Source: CAYRDC01 sp964422925
Lineage (GTDB): Bacteria; Bacteroidota; Bacteroidia; Chitinophagales; S012-47
Length of the DNA: 64,000 bases
Direction: 5' to 3'
Assembly (NCBI GenBank): GCA_964422925.1
Contig: CAYRDC010000008.1
Location: forward strand, 1-64,000
Shown here: in pieces, positions 26,764 to 35,625 of the stretch
Numbering within the stretch: the first letter of the stretch is position 1
Layout: every line of letters begins with the position of its first letter
Position numbers and translations under genes: made by a program
Notes under the pieces: generated by a model
Databases searched by the model: none
Told to the model about the DNA's origin: nothing
What the model saw: only the letters and a program-made list of their open reading frames with translations

Positions 26764-26778
26764 TTAGAATCATTCTAA
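26764..26778. promoter_or_regulatory. 7-1-7 palindrome resembling a Fur-family operator
   Basis: TTAGAATCATTCTAA, a perfect inverted repeat of seven bases around one central base. Bacterial Fur, PerR and Zur boxes share this geometry; PerR consensus TTATAATnATTATAA differs at one position per arm. It lies just downstream of a -7-like TACTTTG at 26753-26759, about where transcription would start, and 21 bases before the ATG at 26800. That is a classical position for repression. The regulator is not identified. Confidence 0.6.
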
Positions 26779-26799
26779 ACAAGCCTAAAAGTCAAAGTT

Positions 26800-27606
26800 A
26801 TGAAAGCAAATATTATGGCCCTGGTAGCAGGGATATTCTGCACCTTAGGGGCTGAAGCCCAGAATTTTGTGAATTATTCTGCCCATACTGAGGAAAAAGG
26901 GGAGAAGGAGTTTACTGTTTTCACTGACCTCGGTTACCTCAACGACCAAAGCCCGTTTGTGGCCAATGTGTTTGAATTTGAAACCGGCCTGACTGATTTC
27001 TGGACCTTGGAGTTCAAACTGGAATCTGCCGGTACCGGAGCGTTTCATTATGGATATATGGGTTACCGGCTTGAGAACCGTGTACGCCTGTTTCCCGAAA
27101 CCAGCTTTGTGGTGCCGGTGCTTTACGTGGAATACGAGGACTTAAGCGTTGAATCTCCCTACGTCATGGAGGTAGTCGGATATGCCAAACTACGAACAGG
27201 TGATTTGGAAAAACACCGCGAGCGGGAGCTTGAAACCCGGTTTATTCTTGGCAAAGATCTGTTTAAAGGGAAAGGGCACCTGAGCGTAAACTGGATCAAT
27301 GCCACCGACATGGAAGAAACCAAATTTGGGTACAGTGCTGGCTTTTATTATCATCTGCTTTTGAGAGATGGTTTCGGGTCATCCGGTCATGCAGCTCCTG
27401 CGTCACGCGTGGGGGTGGAATGGTATGGCGGCCTGGGAGACACGCGTTCAGGTTTGAGTGCCGACCCTTCCCTGACCGAGCATTACATTGGCCTGAACTA
27501 TAAACTGAAATTTCCCGGGGGTGTTCATTGCCAGTTTGGCGGTCATTTCGGCCTGACGCCAGTAAGCCGTGATTTTTTCAAACTGGGTTTGGGTTATTCA
27601 TTCTGA
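26800..27606 (+). CDS. Outer-membrane protein of unknown function under a palindromic operator
   Basis: 268 residues. Signal peptide MKANIMALVAGIFCTLGAEA, then repeated amphipathic strands (EFTVFTDLGYLNDQSPFVAN, FEFETGLTDFWTLEFKLES) and the terminal GLGYSF with C-terminal Phe, the signature of an outer-membrane barrel. A charged middle segment, EKHRERELETRFILGKDLF, is distinctive. I do not recognise a named family; transporter-like barrels of similar size exist. The palindrome over its presumed transcription start suggests metal or oxidative-stress control. Confidence 0.7.
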   Translation: MKANIMALVAGIFCTLGAEAQNFVNYSAHTEEKGEKEFTVFTDLGYLNDQSPFVANVFEFETGLTDFWTLEFKLESAGTGAFHYGYMGYRLENRVRLFPETSFVVPVLYVEYEDLSVESPYVMEVVGYAKLRTGDLEKHRERELETRFILGKDLFKGKGHLSVNWINATDMEETKFGYSAGFYYHLLLRDGFGSSGHAAPASRVGVEWYGGLGDTRSGLSADPSLTEHYIGLNYKLKFPGGVHCQFGGHFGLTPVSRDFFKLGLGYSF

Positions 27607-27621
27607 ACCGTAGCTGAACCT

Positions 27622-27972
27622 TCAGAAAAGCCTTGCGCCCGGTTCAATGCCGGGCTTATCGGGCACGGCCAGGATTACTTTTTCATTTTGATCAGGGAAG
27701 CCGAGCACCAGTACTTCACTTATGAACGGGCCGATTTGTTTGGGCGGGAAATTCACAACCGCCATAATCATTTTTCCTTCCAGGTCTCCGGGCCGGTAGT
27801 GTTCAGTGATTTGCGCGCTCGATCGTTTGATCCCCGTCCCGGGCCCGAAATCGATCAGCAGACGGCAGGCAGGTTTGTGCGCTTCCGGAAAGGGCCGGCA
27901 TTCCACGATCCGCCCGGCACGGATTTCCACTTTCTGGAAATCTGCATAGGTGATGAGATTATCGGTCGTCAT
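27622..27972 (-). CDS. csaA: CsaA-like tRNA-binding-domain protein
   Basis: 116 residues, nearly all one OB-fold tRNA-binding domain. Motifs: FQKVEIRAGRIVEC at the start, KRSSAQITEHYRPGDLEGKM in the middle, and GFPDQNEKVILAVPD near the end. CsaA proteins are described as small export-related chaperones; a tRNA-binding role is also possible. It overlaps the inositol-monophosphatase-family gene by 4 bases, so translation is probably coupled. Confidence 0.85.
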   Translation of the reverse strand: MTTDNLITYADFQKVEIRAGRIVECRPFPEAHKPACRLLIDFGPGTGIKRSSAQITEHYRPGDLEGKMIMAVVNFPPKQIGPFISEVLVLGFPDQNEKVILAVPDKPGIEPGARLF

Positions 27973-28760
27973 AAGCCATGTTTTTGAATGATTCGCAGCA
28001 GGGGATCGTAAACGGCCGGAGTCGCTGCCAGCACTTTTCCCGTATCAAAGGGGCTTTCTTCCGGCCGGAACCCGGATACCATGCCACCGGCTTCGCGCGC
28101 CAGCAGCATGCCGGCCGCGATGTCCCAGGGGTTGAGGGTGGTTTCGTAATAGGCATCGAACCGGCCGCAGGCCACCCAGGCCAGGTCCACCGCGGCTGAG
28201 CCGAACCTGCGAACACCGTGGCAGGATTCCAGCACTTCCTTTACGGTTTTCAATATGGGTTCCAGTCCGGTGGATCTTTCATAAGGAAATCCCGTGGCCA
28301 CCAGTGCCTGTTCCAGGGAAGCAGTGCCGGATACTTTAACAGGCTGCCCGTCCAGGAAGGCACCTGCTCCTTTCAGGGCATAGAAACATTCCCCATGGCT
28401 GATTTCATACACTATGCCCAGCACCGGTTCCTCCCGGTGGCAAAGGGCGACACTTATGGAAAAACAGGGAACTCCGTGCACGAAATTGGTAGTGCCGTCC
28501 AGCGGGTCCACGATCCAGGTCCATTCGCTCCGACCGGTTTGCCGGGTTCCCTCTTCGGTCAGGAAACCGGCTTCCGGGAATATTTTATTCAGGGCGGCAG
28601 CCAGGCGCTTTTCGCTTTCTACATCCACATAGCTTACGAGGCTGTTGTGTTCCTTGCTGCGCACCTTGCCTGTGTCAAACCCGGGTGATTCCTGGCGGAT
28701 AAAATTCGCCACTTCTGTTACTGCCTGAAGTGCGCTATGGAGAATTTTTTCGAGGTTCAT
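27969..28760 (-). CDS. Inositol monophosphatase family protein
   Basis: 263 residues, normal. Family motifs: the metal-binding IVDPLDGTTNFVHG and the C-terminal WDIAAGMLLAREAGG. A FLTEEG segment (FPEAGFLTEEG) supplies another metal ligand. Such enzymes hydrolyse inositol phosphates or related sugar phosphates, and some (SuhB) act in rRNA transcription; which applies is unknown. It lies 11 bases downstream of the MATE gene and overlaps the CsaA-like gene. Confidence 0.9.
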   Translation of the reverse strand: MNLEKILHSALQAVTEVANFIRQESPGFDTGKVRSKEHNSLVSYVDVESEKRLAAALNKIFPEAGFLTEEGTRQTGRSEWTWIVDPLDGTTNFVHGVPCFSISVALCHREEPVLGIVYEISHGECFYALKGAGAFLDGQPVKVSGTASLEQALVATGFPYERSTGLEPILKTVKEVLESCHGVRRFGSAAVDLAWVACGRFDAYYETTLNPWDIAAGMLLAREAGGMVSGFRPEESPFDTGKVLAATPAVYDPLLRIIQKHGL

Positions 28761-28771
28761 AGAGAAATTGA

Positions 28772-30145
28772 TCAGGCGGATTTGGCCGGCACGGATACCG
28801 GTTCCTCCTTATGGCTCAGCCTGCGCCACTGGGGCCAAAGATACAGCAGGGTGAGCGTAGTGGACAACACATCCGATACGGGAAAAGCGATCCAAACACC
28901 GTCCAGTTTGAAAAAATATGGCAGGGTCAGCGCCAGCGGAATCAGAAACAGTCCCTGCCGGGAAATGGTCAGGATAAAAGCCGGCAGAGCCTTGCCGATG
29001 GCCTGGAAATAAGCCGCTCCGATAACCTGGATCCCCATCAGCGGAAAAGCGAGCACCAACAGGCGTATGGCATGCGAAGACATTTCCACCAGGGCCTGGT
29101 CAGTGGTAAAAATGCCCACCACCTGACGGGCCCCGAGCATCAGGAAAGTAAACCCGGTGATCCCGATCAGGGTGGCTGTCAGGGTGGCTTTCTGCAGGGT
29201 TTGTTTTACCCGGATGAATGAACGGGCCCCATAATTGAAACCGACTATTGGCAGCATGCCCTGCACCAGGCCCAGCAAAGGAAAAAAGATAAACATGAAT
29301 ACCCGGTTCAGGATACCGTAAATGGCTACGGCCAGCTCGCCACCATAGAGAAAAGCCATATTGTTGATTACCAGCACCAGCACACTGGCGCTGGCCTGCC
29401 GGGCCAGGGAAGTGGCCCCGAGGGCGAAAGTTTCTTTTACGATGGGCCGGCTGAGCCGGAGGTTCTTTACCCGGATACTGAGCGAACTGTTTCCCAGGAG
29501 AAAATGCCAGCTGATGTAGGCGAAAGCCAGGAATTGTGAAATCACCGTAGCCCAGGCAGCTCCGGCTATGCCCCATTTCAACCCGAAGATAAAAATGGGA
29601 TCCAGGATCATATTCAGCACGGCTGAAAATATCATGGTTAACATGGCCACCCGGGCATGACCTTCTCCCCGGATCACATTGGTGGCCATCATAGCAATGG
29701 CCAGGAATGGGGTCCCACCCAGGATGACCAGGAAATACTCCCGTCCCAAAGGCAGGATGCCTCCTTTGGCTCCGAAAGCGGTGAGCAGGGGATTGGTGAA
29801 AGCGTATCCTGCTACCATCAACCCAATGCTGAACATCAGCGTCAGGCTGACCAGATTTCCAAGGGTCAGGTTGGCTTTGGATGTTTCACCGGCTCCGAGT
29901 GCCCGGCTGATGATGCTGGCTCCACCGATGCCCAGCGACATGCCTATCGAAGCAATGAACATGCTGATGGGGATGACCACCGCGATGCCGGCTATTGCCA
30001 GCGGCCCGACTCCCCGCCCAACGTAGATGGTATCCACAATGTTGTACAGTACCATCACCATCATGCCGATGGCTGCCGGCACGGATTGCTTCCACAATAG
30101 CTTTCCAATGGGCGCCCGGCCCAGCTCCAGGGTCACTTTTTGCAT
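28772..30145 (-). CDS. MATE family efflux transporter
   Basis: 457 residues from the ATG at 30145; a TTG nine bases upstream is possible. About twelve membrane helices in two homologous halves, with family features PAAIGMMVMVLYNIVDTIYV near the start and GIGGASIISRALGAGE in the first half. MATE proteins export cationic compounds in exchange for Na+ or H+; the substrate is unknown. A full TAnnTTTG box lies 107 bases upstream, at the end of lnt. Confidence 0.93.
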   Translation of the reverse strand: MQKVTLELGRAPIGKLLWKQSVPAAIGMMVMVLYNIVDTIYVGRGVGPLAIAGIAVVIPISMFIASIGMSLGIGGASIISRALGAGETSKANLTLGNLVSLTLMFSIGLMVAGYAFTNPLLTAFGAKGGILPLGREYFLVILGGTPFLAIAMMATNVIRGEGHARVAMLTMIFSAVLNMILDPIFIFGLKWGIAGAAWATVISQFLAFAYISWHFLLGNSSLSIRVKNLRLSRPIVKETFALGATSLARQASASVLVLVINNMAFLYGGELAVAIYGILNRVFMFIFFPLLGLVQGMLPIVGFNYGARSFIRVKQTLQKATLTATLIGITGFTFLMLGARQVVGIFTTDQALVEMSSHAIRLLVLAFPLMGIQVIGAAYFQAIGKALPAFILTISRQGLFLIPLALTLPYFFKLDGVWIAFPVSDVLSTTLTLLYLWPQWRRLSHKEEPVSVPAKSA

Positions 30146-30251
30146 CCGCTCCAAGGGCTAAACGGTTTTCGGATTTTTGGGAATACGTTGCGGGTAGTTG
30201 ATCATTTGCTTTTTTCGGGCGGCTGTTGGCCAGGAGGCTTTAACCGCGTGG

Positions 30252-30259
30252 CAAAGGTA
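30252..30259 (-). promoter_or_regulatory. -7 promoter box TACCTTTG upstream of the MATE gene
   Basis: Minus-strand TACCTTTG, a full TAnnTTTG match in the spacer directly after the lnt stop. A TTTG upstream is spaced 24 bases, slightly long. It would give a leader of about 100 bases for the MATE, IMPase-family and CsaA genes. Confidence 0.45.
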
Positions 30260-30263
30260 AAAG

Positions 30264-31907
30264 TTATTTTCTCCTGGTTAGCTCAAAGCGCCTGGTAAAC
30301 CGGCTGCTCAAAGTAATGAGGAACAGGAAGGTGGCAGTCAGCACTGCCACGCGGGCCAGCCAGTTGCCGTAGCGCAGATAAAAGGTCACCGAGCTGTTGA
30401 TATAAAGTGTTACCCGGATGGCGCCTGTGGTCCGGTAACCGGTGGCCTGGTGGATTATGCCGCGCTGGTCGACCCGGCAGCTAATGCCGGTATTAGCCGA
30501 GCGCAACACGTCCTTACGCGTTTCGATGGCCCGCAGCGAGGAAAAAAGCAGGTGTTGGCGGTGCCCGTCCGTGCGACCCCACCAGTCGTCATTGGTAATC
30601 ACGAAAATCACATTGGCGCCTCTGCGGATATACCGCGCCACGTACCCGCCAAACACCGATTCGTAGCAGATCACCGGGGCAATGCCGGCTTCGAGGTCTC
30701 CGTCAAAAAACACTTCCGGTTCCTTTTGGGTGCCGAGGCTGCCGCTGATTCCCCCCAGGTCGATGGCGAAGCTTTCGAGGAAACGGAACATTTGCGGATA
30801 GGGCATGCGCTCCACCCCGGGCACGAGGCGGCTTTTGTGGTAAACCGGTATGGAATCAAAGGCCCCGAGAAACAAGGCTGTGTTATAAGCTTCCCAATAC
30901 AATCCTTCGCGGTTGGTCGGACGGGCTACCGCGGATTTATGGGCTTCATCCACCAGCCGGTACCCGTCTATGCCGGTCACGAGCCGCAGGCCGGGATGGC
31001 GGTTCAGCATTTGGCGGATGGCGCGCACCTGCCAGGACGCTTCCAGGTGGTCTTCATCCATGCCGCCCGGGATGGAGGTTTCGGGCCAGGCCACCCAGCG
31101 CGTGTTCGGGGTAACTGCGGAATCAGTGAGGCGGATCAGCCGTTCAAGTTGTTTTTCGTACGGGATGAACCGGTCTCCGTCCGGGAATTTTTCATGCCAA
31201 GCGTTGATGTTCGGCTGCACGGCCACGGCTTCCACGGGGGTGCCGGTTTCGCGGTAGGTTTGAAAACGCCACAGCGACCAGCCCGCGGGAATCAGCATCC
31301 AGCCGATGATCACCGCCAGGGCCATGCGGAACCTGCGCTGGGCAAAAGCTCCTTTGTTAGCGCGTTGCCGCCACAATAGGAACAGCAGGATATTAGCGCC
31401 CAGGATCCAGGCGCTTCCCCCGAAAATACCGCTGTATTCGTACCATTGCACCAGCTGGGGGAAAGCCGACAGGCCGTTTCCAAGGCTAAGCCAGGGCCAG
31501 GCCAGTTCCCACTGGTGGTGCAGGTATTCGAGACTGATCCAGTAAGCCGCCAGGCTGATGTATCCCGGCCCGTTGCCCGCCCAGTGGCGCGTCCAGGTGA
31601 ACAGCAGCCAGGGAACTGTCATGAACAGGGAATTCAGGATGATGGCAGCCACCGACCCGGCAGGCGAGGCATTCCAGATCCACCACGTGGCCAGCCCGTT
31701 CCAGACCAGGAAGGCCAGGTAGGTGTATCCGAACAGGCGGACACCCGGCCGCGGGAGCCTGCGTTGCCTGATACGGGCTTCGATCCAAAGCAAGGGGATA
31801 AAAGCCACAAACAGCAGGATGAACCATAGCCGGGGCGGCCAAGCCAGCCAAAGGGTGAGCCCACTTACCAGGGACCAGAACCAGTATTTCCGGAGGAGCG
31901 TTTTCAT
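30264..31907 (-). CDS. lnt: Apolipoprotein N-acyltransferase
   Basis: 547 residues from the ATG at 31907. The longer frame would run into rsmI and lacks family similarity. Lnt adds the third acyl chain to lipoproteins in the inner membrane. The N-terminal part has about six membrane helices. The nitrilase-like domain has the catalytic Glu in VAWPETSIPGG (near 275), Lys in YHKSRLVPGVERMP (near 357) and Cys in APVICYESVFGG (near 413). A C-terminal membrane helix follows. The lipoproteins encoded in this window are plausible substrates. Confidence 0.93.
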   Translation of the reverse strand: MKTLLRKYWFWSLVSGLTLWLAWPPRLWFILLFVAFIPLLWIEARIRQRRLPRPGVRLFGYTYLAFLVWNGLATWWIWNASPAGSVAAIILNSLFMTVPWLLFTWTRHWAGNGPGYISLAAYWISLEYLHHQWELAWPWLSLGNGLSAFPQLVQWYEYSGIFGGSAWILGANILLFLLWRQRANKGAFAQRRFRMALAVIIGWMLIPAGWSLWRFQTYRETGTPVEAVAVQPNINAWHEKFPDGDRFIPYEKQLERLIRLTDSAVTPNTRWVAWPETSIPGGMDEDHLEASWQVRAIRQMLNRHPGLRLVTGIDGYRLVDEAHKSAVARPTNREGLYWEAYNTALFLGAFDSIPVYHKSRLVPGVERMPYPQMFRFLESFAIDLGGISGSLGTQKEPEVFFDGDLEAGIAPVICYESVFGGYVARYIRRGANVIFVITNDDWWGRTDGHRQHLLFSSLRAIETRKDVLRSANTGISCRVDQRGIIHQATGYRTTGAIRVTLYINSSVTFYLRYGNWLARVAVLTATFLFLITLSSRFTRRFELTRRK

Positions 31908-31938
31908 CAGGCGCTGTAAAAATAGGCTTTTCGCGGGC

Positions 31939-32619
31939 TCATGGGGCAGCGCCCACGACCAGCACGATTTCTCCCCTTGGCGGATGGGCCTGGAAATGTT
32001 CCTGTAATTGTCGCAGGCTGCCCCGTATGGTTTCTTCATGCAGTTTGCTGATTTCCCGCGAAACCGAAGCGGGCCTGTCCGGGTCGCAATGGTCTGCCAG
32101 CTGCTCCAGGGTCTTCAGCAGGCGGTGGGGCGATTCGTACAGGATAAAGGTCACCTCCAGCGAAGCCAGGTATGACAACCGTTTCTGCCTTCCTTTTTTG
32201 GGCGGGAGGAAACCTTCGAAATGAAACCGGTCCGATGGCAGGCCGGATAAAACCAGGGCTGGCACAAAAGCAGTAGGCCCGGGCAGGCATTCCACGGATA
32301 TTCCTTCGCGAAGGCATTCCCTTACCAGCAGGAAGCCCGGGTCGGAAATGCCGGGGGTGCCCGCGTCCGTGACCAGGGCCAGGTGTAGCCCGCTTTTGAG
32401 TTTCTGCATCACCTTTTCCAGCCTGCGGTGCTCATTGTGGGCGTGGAATGATTCCAGGGATTTTTGAATGTCGAAATGCTTCAACAGCCTGCCGGACACC
32501 CGTGTGTCTTCACACAATACGGCATCGGCCGCGCGCAATGCTTCCACCGCCCGGAAGGTGATGTCCTGCAGGTTTCCGACAGGTGTGGGCACCAGGGTGA
32601 GTTTACCGTACTTTTCCAC
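31939..32619 (-). CDS. rsmI: 16S rRNA (cytidine-1402-2'-O)-methyltransferase
   Basis: 226 residues starting from GTG at 32619, just before KLTLVPTPVGNLQDITF, which is the normal RsmI beginning. The upstream frame is open but covers a repeat and has no family similarity. SAM-binding motifs include VLCEDTR, LVTDAGTPGISDPG and VECLPGPTAFVPALVLSG. RsmI methylates C1402 in the decoding centre. lnt starts 31 bases downstream. Confidence 0.92.
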   Translation of the reverse strand: MEKYGKLTLVPTPVGNLQDITFRAVEALRAADAVLCEDTRVSGRLLKHFDIQKSLESFHAHNEHRRLEKVMQKLKSGLHLALVTDAGTPGISDPGFLLVRECLREGISVECLPGPTAFVPALVLSGLPSDRFHFEGFLPPKKGRQKRLSYLASLEVTFILYESPHRLLKTLEQLADHCDPDRPASVSREISKLHEETIRGSLRQLQEHFQAHPPRGEIVLVVGAAP

Positions 32620-32660
32620 TGCCGGGCAATTTAGGAGATTTTGGGCAAACAACCTTCGAC

Positions 32661-32695
32661 CTTCATCATTCGAAATTCGGCATTCATCCTTCAGT
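32661..32695. repeat. Dispersed intergenic repeat of ATTCGAAATTCGGCATTC type
   Basis: A low-complexity tract built from imperfect units (ATC)ATTCG, AAATTCG, GCATTC, ATCCTTC upstream of rsmI. Read in other frames it produces spurious peptides such as FEIRHSSF. I recall similar tracts recurring in intergenic DNA of many bacterial genomes. Only one copy is visible here. Confidence 0.5.
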
Positions 32696-32762
32696 TTCCG
32701 GCTAGGATGGGGAAAATATCCGGCTGTTCCTGGCGGGACGGCAGTCCAGAACAGGTTCGTGT

Positions 32763-34157
32763 TCATTGCATCCGTACCAAGGCCGAGTGGCACAGGTTGG
32801 CGTACTTGGATTTTGATTCGCTGCCTTCCATCTGCATGAAGTAGCTCCGGGCTTTGTTCTCATCGCCTTTGTCCAGGTAGTATTTGCCTGTGAAATACAC
32901 GGCTGCGCTCTGGTAATACAGGTCTTCGCTGTCGAGTAGCGGGGCAAATGCTTCCAGCATCTCATCCCAGCGCCCGGATTTGTACAGGGCCCAGCCCAGG
33001 TTGGCCAGCCAGGCGTCTTTCCATGCCGGGGAAAGGATGGACGTGTCCATGGAGCGGAAGGCTTTTATAGCATCCTCGTACCGGTAATGGTACGAGAGGG
33101 CTTCCGCATAATTGAATGCCGGCAGGAAATAGCTCGTGGTCCGCATGAATATCCTGTCGAACAGAAGCCGGTAATTTTCCGTCAGTTCAAGGTCCATCAG
33201 GCTGGTATACAGCGAGGTGTCGACCAGCGAGCCGCTGAGCAGCAGGTTGACTGCCGACACGGTTTCTTCCTGCGCGGCATTGCCGCCCAGGTATTCCTGC
33301 ATCAGGTTCCTCCAGGGTTTATCCTCGGCCAGTGCCAGCAGGGCCTTGTAAAACAGGTTTTCCGAGGTGCCTTCCAGTTCGGCCGCCTTGTCAATGGCAT
33401 CCTGTGCCCTATCATAGTCTTCCATGATCCCGTAGAGGAAAAATGCGTTGTTCCAGCTCATGGCATCCACCACCGGCAAGGCCAGGCTGCTGTCAATATA
33501 TTTCCGGGCAGATGCCAGGTCTCCGTGCATAAAATACAAAGCGCCCATGTCGCTTAGAATGTCCCCATAATCAGGGTACAGGCCGACCACGGTTTCGTAA
33601 ATGCGCACGGTGCCTTCAAAATCCTCCCGGTCGTTAAAGTAACTGGCATAGGCAGCCAGGTTGTAAGCCGATTCGGGCTCCTCCGGCAGCAGGGCGGCCA
33701 TGCGGGGCAGCATTTGCCGCAGCGACCAGTCCATGAGGCTTACGGAGTAGATATAGCTTATCCCCTGCAGCACATCCATTCGGCTGCTGTCCAGTTCAAG
33801 GACCCGGTACATGGGCGCCACGATTTTCATCGCGGAGGGCGAATCAATCACCAGCTTATAGTCTCCTAAAAACCCGATGGAGGATTCGAAAATGGATTCA
33901 TCAATATTGGCTTCCAGGTAAATCTCCGGTTCATCGTCCTGGTACTGGCCGTAAAGGATATTGGCTTTCAATATCAGCGCGTCAATGCTGTCGGGGTGGA
34001 TTTGCAGGAAGGAATCAATCTGGCGCAGGGCGATGCCGTAGCTGCCCGGTATGGCGTTTTGTTCGATCTCTGCCAGTCCAGCCTGTGCCGTCACCCGGCC
34101 GGCCCCGGTCATCAGCGGGAGCGCGGCAATCCAATGGAGGAGTAACAGTATTCTCAT
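32763..34157 (-). CDS. Secreted tetratricopeptide-repeat protein
   Basis: 464 residues. N-terminal signal peptide (RILLLLHWIAALPLMTGAG) followed by TPR-like helical pairs: IDSFLQIHPDSIDALILKAN, ETVVGLYPDYGDILSDMGAL and IDSSLALPVVDAMSWNNAFF among others. It probably forms a superhelical scaffold in the periplasm; the partner is unknown. A perfect TACCTTTG box ends 4 bases before the ATG, so the mRNA is probably leaderless. Confidence 0.8.
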   Translation of the reverse strand: MRILLLLHWIAALPLMTGAGRVTAQAGLAEIEQNAIPGSYGIALRQIDSFLQIHPDSIDALILKANILYGQYQDDEPEIYLEANIDESIFESSIGFLGDYKLVIDSPSAMKIVAPMYRVLELDSSRMDVLQGISYIYSVSLMDWSLRQMLPRMAALLPEEPESAYNLAAYASYFNDREDFEGTVRIYETVVGLYPDYGDILSDMGALYFMHGDLASARKYIDSSLALPVVDAMSWNNAFFLYGIMEDYDRAQDAIDKAAELEGTSENLFYKALLALAEDKPWRNLMQEYLGGNAAQEETVSAVNLLLSGSLVDTSLYTSLMDLELTENYRLLFDRIFMRTTSYFLPAFNYAEALSYHYRYEDAIKAFRSMDTSILSPAWKDAWLANLGWALYKSGRWDEMLEAFAPLLDSEDLYYQSAAVYFTGKYYLDKGDENKARSYFMQMEGSESKSKYANLCHSALVRMQ

Positions 34158-34161
34158 AGGG

Positions 34162-34169
34162 CAAAGGTA
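34162..34169 (-). promoter_or_regulatory. -7 promoter box TACCTTTG abutting the TPR gene
   Basis: Minus-strand TACCTTTG; only four bases separate it from the ATG at 34157. The predicted transcription start falls at or next to the start codon. Confidence 0.6.
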
Positions 34170-34219
34170 TGCAATGTGGTTGTAAGCCGGTTGCCGCGCG
34201 GTAGTGGTTGCCGACTTTT

Positions 34220-35623
34220 TCAGATTTTGAATTCCTGCCCGAGCACGGGTATGACAATGCGCTGAAAACCTTTTTCTTCCAGCCCCTTGCGGAAATCTTT
34301 CTGGCGGTCGTAGTCGCCATGCACGAGGAAAAACCGATGGATTTTATCCGGGTCCTGGTTGCTGAGAAAGTCGAGCATTTCGCGGTGGTCGCCATGGGCG
34401 CTGAAGGAATCCATAATTTCCACGCGGGCTTTTACGGTTTTTTCTTCCCCGAAGAGACGCACTTTCTTCACCCCGGCCCGCAGCAGCCCGCCCAGGGTGG
34501 AAGGTGCGCAATAACCCACGATGAGGATGGTGTTGCGGGGGTTTTCGATGTTGTTGGCGATGTGGTGTCTGATCCGGCCGGCCTGGGCCATGCCCGAAGC
34601 GCTGATGATGATGGCCGGCCCGTCCAGGTTGTTGAGCCTTTTGCTTTCCGCGACTTCCCGGATGTAGGTCAGGCGGTTGAAACCGAACGGATCCGGGTCA
34701 TACACCATGTGCCGGTGAATTTCCTCGTCAAAGCATTCGGGATGTATTTTGAATATTTCGGTGGCGTTGACTGCCAGCGGGCTGTCCACATACACCGGAA
34801 CCCAGGGCAGGAGCCCTTTGTCATTGAGCCGGTCGAGCATGTACACGATTTCCTGGGTACGGCCCACGCTGAAAGCCGGGATGATGAGCTTGCCTTTTTG
34901 CTCGAGGCAGGTCTGGCGGATAATGCCCAGCAGGCGTTCGGCTTCATGAGGCGCCTGCTCGTGAAACCTTCCCCCGTAAGTCGATTCGCTGATCAGGTAA
35001 CCGGCCTGCGGCATCGGGTCAGGATCGCGCAGGATGGGCCGGTTGGGCCGGCCGATGTCGCCCGTAAAACCCAGGACCACTTCCCCGCGGTGGGGCACCT
35101 GTATGCGCAGGGTTATGGTGGCGCTGCCCAGGATGTGCCCGGCATCGCGAAATTCCAGGGTTACATCCTGCCGTATGTGAAACAACTGCCGGTAACCAAT
35201 GCTGACGAATCTTTCCAGGCAGGCTTTGGCATCGTTGACCGTGTACAGGGGTTTTACCCTGGGAAGGCCCTTGCGGTAGACTCTCCGGTTTTCATAATCC
35301 GCGTCCCGCTCCTGGATATAGGCGCTGTCTGTCAGCATGATGGAACAAAGGTCCCGGGTGGCATGGGTGCAAATGATCCGCCCCCGGAAGCCGTCTTTGA
35401 CCAGCTTGGGAATCCGCCCCGAGTGGTCGATGTGGGCATGCGAGAGCACTACGATATCCACCTCCGAAGGGTCAAATTCCCATTCCTTGTTGAAATCGTC
35501 AAAATCTTCGTCCGAACCCTGGTACAAGCCGCAGTCGAGCAGGATTTTGAATCCGTCATCCAGGGTAAGCAGGTGGGCGCTTCCGGTTACGGTCCGGGCA
35601 GCTCCGCAAAATTTCAGGCGCAT
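34220..35623 (-). CDS. MBL-fold beta-CASP RNA-processing-type hydrolase
   Basis: 467 residues from the ATG at 35623 (MRLKFCGAARTVTGS). The frame extends far upstream only as a shadow of the OPT gene. The metallo-beta-lactamase core has SHAHIDHSGRIP and a later GHILGSATI. The beta-CASP part contains IIPAFSVGRTQEIVYML, and the RMMBL end has DSFSAHGDHREMLDFL. Relatives are RNA endonucleases or exonucleases of the CPSF-73 type; RNA substrate is inferred. It begins two bases after the OPT stop, so it is probably cotranscribed with that transporter. Confidence 0.88.
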   Translation of the reverse strand: MRLKFCGAARTVTGSAHLLTLDDGFKILLDCGLYQGSDEDFDDFNKEWEFDPSEVDIVVLSHAHIDHSGRIPKLVKDGFRGRIICTHATRDLCSIMLTDSAYIQERDADYENRRVYRKGLPRVKPLYTVNDAKACLERFVSIGYRQLFHIRQDVTLEFRDAGHILGSATITLRIQVPHRGEVVLGFTGDIGRPNRPILRDPDPMPQAGYLISESTYGGRFHEQAPHEAERLLGIIRQTCLEQKGKLIIPAFSVGRTQEIVYMLDRLNDKGLLPWVPVYVDSPLAVNATEIFKIHPECFDEEIHRHMVYDPDPFGFNRLTYIREVAESKRLNNLDGPAIIISASGMAQAGRIRHHIANNIENPRNTILIVGYCAPSTLGGLLRAGVKKVRLFGEEKTVKARVEIMDSFSAHGDHREMLDFLSNQDPDKIHRFFLVHGDYDRQKDFRKGLEEKGFQRIVIPVLGQEFKI

Positions 35624-35625
35624 GG

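Noticed and set aside
31908..32039. 44-codon upstream extension of lnt
   Set aside because: It overlaps the end of rsmI and shows no similarity or signal; ATG 31907 starts directly before the first membrane helices.
32620..32793. 58-codon upstream extension of rsmI from an ATG at 32793
   Set aside because: It runs through the ATTCG repeat and into the TPR gene; the family start lies at the GTG at 32619.
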